8,460 nt of DNA, from the NCBI GenBank assembly GCA_964642165.1, contig CAZXOC010000310.1, positions 1 through 8,460 on the forward strand, in the 5' to 3' direction. This stretch comes from CAYRVX01 sp964642165 (GTDB lineage: Bacteria > Planctomycetota > Phycisphaerae > SM23-33). Position 1 is the stretch's first letter. Every line of letters begins with the position of its first letter. A program made the position numbers and the translations under genes. Below the pieces are notes generated by a model. The model was not told the DNA's origin. It saw nothing but the letters and a program-made list of their open reading frames with translations, and ran no database searches. Shown here piece by piece: positions 6,762 through 8,460 of the stretch.

Positions 6762-6831
6762 CCTGCTCGCCCGCAGCGCAGCCGCGCGAAATGCAGATCG
6801 GCCCGGGCAGGGGAGCGGCGGCCCGGCCGGG
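6762..6831. other. Short gap between convergent genes with GC-rich palindromes
   Basis: The two facing genes are separated by 70 bases. GCCCGGCCGGGC (6821-6832) is a perfect 12-bp palindrome and GCCCGGGC (6801-6808) another; GCCCGG at 6801 can also pair with CCGGGC at 6827. No T-run lies on either side, so a bidirectional terminator is possible but unproven, and palindromes are expected by chance in such GC-rich sequence. Confidence 0.25.
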
Positions 6832-8418
6832 CTACTCGGCCGGGGGGATCCTGTAGACGTGCTCCTGGAGCGCGGCGAACGTGTCGGCGAAGCGCCCGGC
6901 CTTGGCGGTGAGCGTCCGGCCCTCGTCGATCACCTCGACGCGCGCGTGGGCCTTCAGGGCGGGGAGGTGGATCGTCGCCGTGCCGGAGCGGCCCTTCACG
7001 TCGATGTTCTGGGCGAAGACGTACACGCCGCCGCCGGAGGACGTGGCCCGGGCGTGGCAGGGGATGCCGCCGGGCATCTCGATGCGAATGTTCGCCCCGG
7101 CGGGCGCCGCGAGGAGCGCCGGGGCGAGGCGCGTGATCTGCCCGTTGAGGCGCTTCAGCTCGCGCTGCATCTCCTCGGTGGGGCGGAACTCGGTGAACGT
7201 CGGCCGCCACGCGTGCGTGAAGTAGCCGATCGCCGTCGCGCCGCGGATGATGGCCATCCACACCTCCCCCCGCGTGTGGCGCGGCAGGACGTCCTTCTGC
7301 TTGTCGTACGAGACCCACTTCGTGCCCTTGGAGGTCTCGATCCACACGTACACGGGTCGTTTCGGCCCGGCCAGGGCGCAGAGCTGGGCCGTGCCCTTGG
7401 CGACGTAGTCGATCCACTCCGGCTTGTTCCACCCGTAGATGGGGTAGACGTCGAAGCCCACCACGTCGCACGACCGCACCAGCGCCGGGTACAGCCGCTT
7501 GCGCGCCGCCGCGTCGTACTTGCCGAACTCCTCCATGAAGTAGGCCGTGAACGTCACGAACACCGGGCGCGAGGCGTCGGCCTGCTTCAGGGCGCGGAAC
7601 GACGCGGCGAGCTGCTCGGGCGTCTTGCGGGGCACGACCCGCGGCGGGCTGAGGAGCACGTTCTTCCCGGCCGCGTCGAAGGCCTGGATCTCGCTCACGG
7701 AGCCCCACTCGTTCTGGCCCTTGTGGACGGACGAGACGCGAAGGGCGAGCTTGCGGAACGTCGCCGGGGCCGCCAGGGCGACCTTCTGAGCGCCCTTCTT
7801 CGCCGTTAGCGTCGCTCGGGCGATCTCCTTGCCGTCGCCGAGGAACACCACGTCCTTGGCCACGGCCAACCCGCGGGAGACCGTCAGCCAGACGGCCAGC
7901 TCGCGGGCGGTGACGGGCTTGGGCAGCTCGATGGTGACCTCGGCCCCGGCCAGGGGGTCCAGGACGCTCCAACTGTGCGTGACCCCGTCGACGATCCGCC
8001 ACAGCGGCGTGGAGCGGTTGAGGACCAGGCCCTTGCCGGGCGTGACCTTCGCGTCGCTGACGGTGCGGGGCAGGTCCGGCTCGTCGCCGTGGATCCACGC
8101 CAGCAGGCTCCGACGCCCGGCGGCGTTGGCGTCGAAGTGGGGGATGGCGTAGCCGCCGGCGGCCCTCGCCGCCTCGAGCATCGCCTTCGCGCTGACGCCG
8201 TGGTTGCCGCAGAACGTGTTGAAGTTCAACCCCCGCAGCTTCGGGTAGCGCTTGGGCTCCTGGAGCCACGACATCAGCGGGAAGAACGGCTTCCCGTTGA
8301 CGCGCAGCTCGCGATGCGGACCGATCTCGACCGTCCTGATGGGCTCAAGCGGCTCGGCCGCCGCCGCGGCCACGGACGCCACGAGCACCACGCACACCCC
8401 GATCCGGCACGTTTGCAT
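6832..8418 (-). CDS. Secreted glycoside-hydrolase-like TIM-barrel protein with inserted discoidin-like domain
   Basis: This 528-residue product starts at ATG 8418 behind a near-perfect Shine-Dalgarno AAGGAGG (8430-8424, five-base spacing). Residues 1 to about 21 are a signal peptide (cleavage near AAAAAEP). An entry segment (ELRVNGKPFFPLMSW, 37-51) and barrel strands (LNFNTFCGNH) lead to HGDEPD (110-115), where Glu113 is a candidate acid/base. Residues about 119-258 form a beta-rich insert resembling an F5/8 type C (discoidin) domain (VDGVTHSWS, LRVSSVHKGQNEWGSVSEIQAF). The barrel then resumes with TPEQLAASFRALKQADASRPVF, GFDVYPIYGW (321-330) and VYVWIET, where Glu361 is a candidate nucleophile. 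A C-terminal beta-sandwich follows, with VYRIPPAE as the end. The protein is complete and probably extracytoplasmic; the glycan target is unknown. It converges on the truncated glycosidase. The TIM-barrel assignment is family reasoning without a search. Confidence 0.8.
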   Translation of the reverse strand: MQTCRIGVCVVLVASVAAAAAEPLEPIRTVEIGPHRELRVNGKPFFPLMSWLQEPKRYPKLRGLNFNTFCGNHGVSAKAMLEAARAAGGYAIPHFDANAAGRRSLLAWIHGDEPDLPRTVSDAKVTPGKGLVLNRSTPLWRIVDGVTHSWSVLDPLAGAEVTIELPKPVTARELAVWLTVSRGLAVAKDVVFLGDGKEIARATLTAKKGAQKVALAAPATFRKLALRVSSVHKGQNEWGSVSEIQAFDAAGKNVLLSPPRVVPRKTPEQLAASFRALKQADASRPVFVTFTAYFMEEFGKYDAAARKRLYPALVRSCDVVGFDVYPIYGWNKPEWIDYVAKGTAQLCALAGPKRPVYVWIETSKGTKWVSYDKQKDVLPRHTRGEVWMAIIRGATAIGYFTHAWRPTFTEFRPTEEMQRELKRLNGQITRLAPALLAAPAGANIRIEMPGGIPCHARATSSGGGVYVFAQNIDVKGRSGTATIHLPALKAHARVEVIDEGRTLTAKAGRFADTFAALQEHVYRIPPAE

Positions 8419-8460
8419 AGCCGCCTCCTTCCGCGATGAGTAGTGCCGCCAGCCTACGCC

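Noticed and set aside
6801..6832. Bidirectional intrinsic terminator between the convergent genes
   Set aside because: Stems are pure G/C and no T-run is present on either strand; kept only as a low-confidence note on the gap.
5396..6856. 486-codon plus-strand frame over both glycosidase-like genes
   Set aside because: Very Arg/Pro-rich with no motif; it spans the junction because it lacks stops, not because it codes.
6545..8269. 574-codon minus-strand frame overlapping the last gene
   Set aside because: Arg/Pro/Gly-rich shadow in another frame of the real minus-strand gene, and it also runs antisense to the truncated glycosidase.

Overview
The window is GC-rich and nearly all coding. It looks like an accessory carbohydrate locus from a bacterium of the PVC group, most likely Planctomycetota or a relative. 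The evidence is the mix of gene families: a LacI-family regulator, a DegT/DnrJ/EryC1/StrS aminotransferase, a secreted PQQ-type beta-propeller, a Gfo/Idh/MocA oxidoreductase tail, a DUF5060 protein, and two secreted TIM-barrel glycoside-hydrolase-like proteins with beta-sandwich accessory domains. The taxonomic call is inference; there is no rRNA, tRNA or marker gene. I saw no CRISPR array, transposase or attachment site.

Layout. Bases 1-242 hold no gene I can support. A sigma70-like promoter (261-288) lies between two related operator-like palindromes (243-256 and 309-322). The lacI-type gene (339-1490, GTG start) follows and overlaps the aminotransferase gene (1459-2751) by 32 nt. A PQQ-propeller gene begins at 2778, 26 nt after the aminotransferase stop, but it is broken by two +1 frameshifts and one TGA (pseudogene, 2778-3775). 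Immediately after its stop comes an orphan C-terminus of a Gfo/Idh/MocA oxidoreductase (about 3776-3933). After a hairpin and a good ribosome binding site comes a secreted DUF5060/apiosidase-like glycosidase (from 3997). Its recognisable sequence ends near 5575-5637 without a stop, and the frame then runs out of frame into a second glycosidase-like gene that has lost its 5' end (about 5646-6761). A complete secreted glycosidase-like gene with an inserted discoidin-like domain (6832-8418, minus strand) converges on it.

Reading. The intact first part looks like an autoregulated sugar operon: a regulator co-transcribed with a sugar-metabolism enzyme and secreted proteins. The middle is a mosaic. 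Protein homology is cut at about 3775 and about 5640, and codon bias changes sharply at the second cut: A/T-ending codons fall from 13 of the last 50 to 1 of the next 50. Either real rearrangement and gene decay have joined pieces of related loci, or the contig is an assembly chimera. Read coverage across the two junctions would decide. I do not see a clearly new biological system. The most interesting points are the mosaic structure, the paired operators and the inserted discoidin domain.
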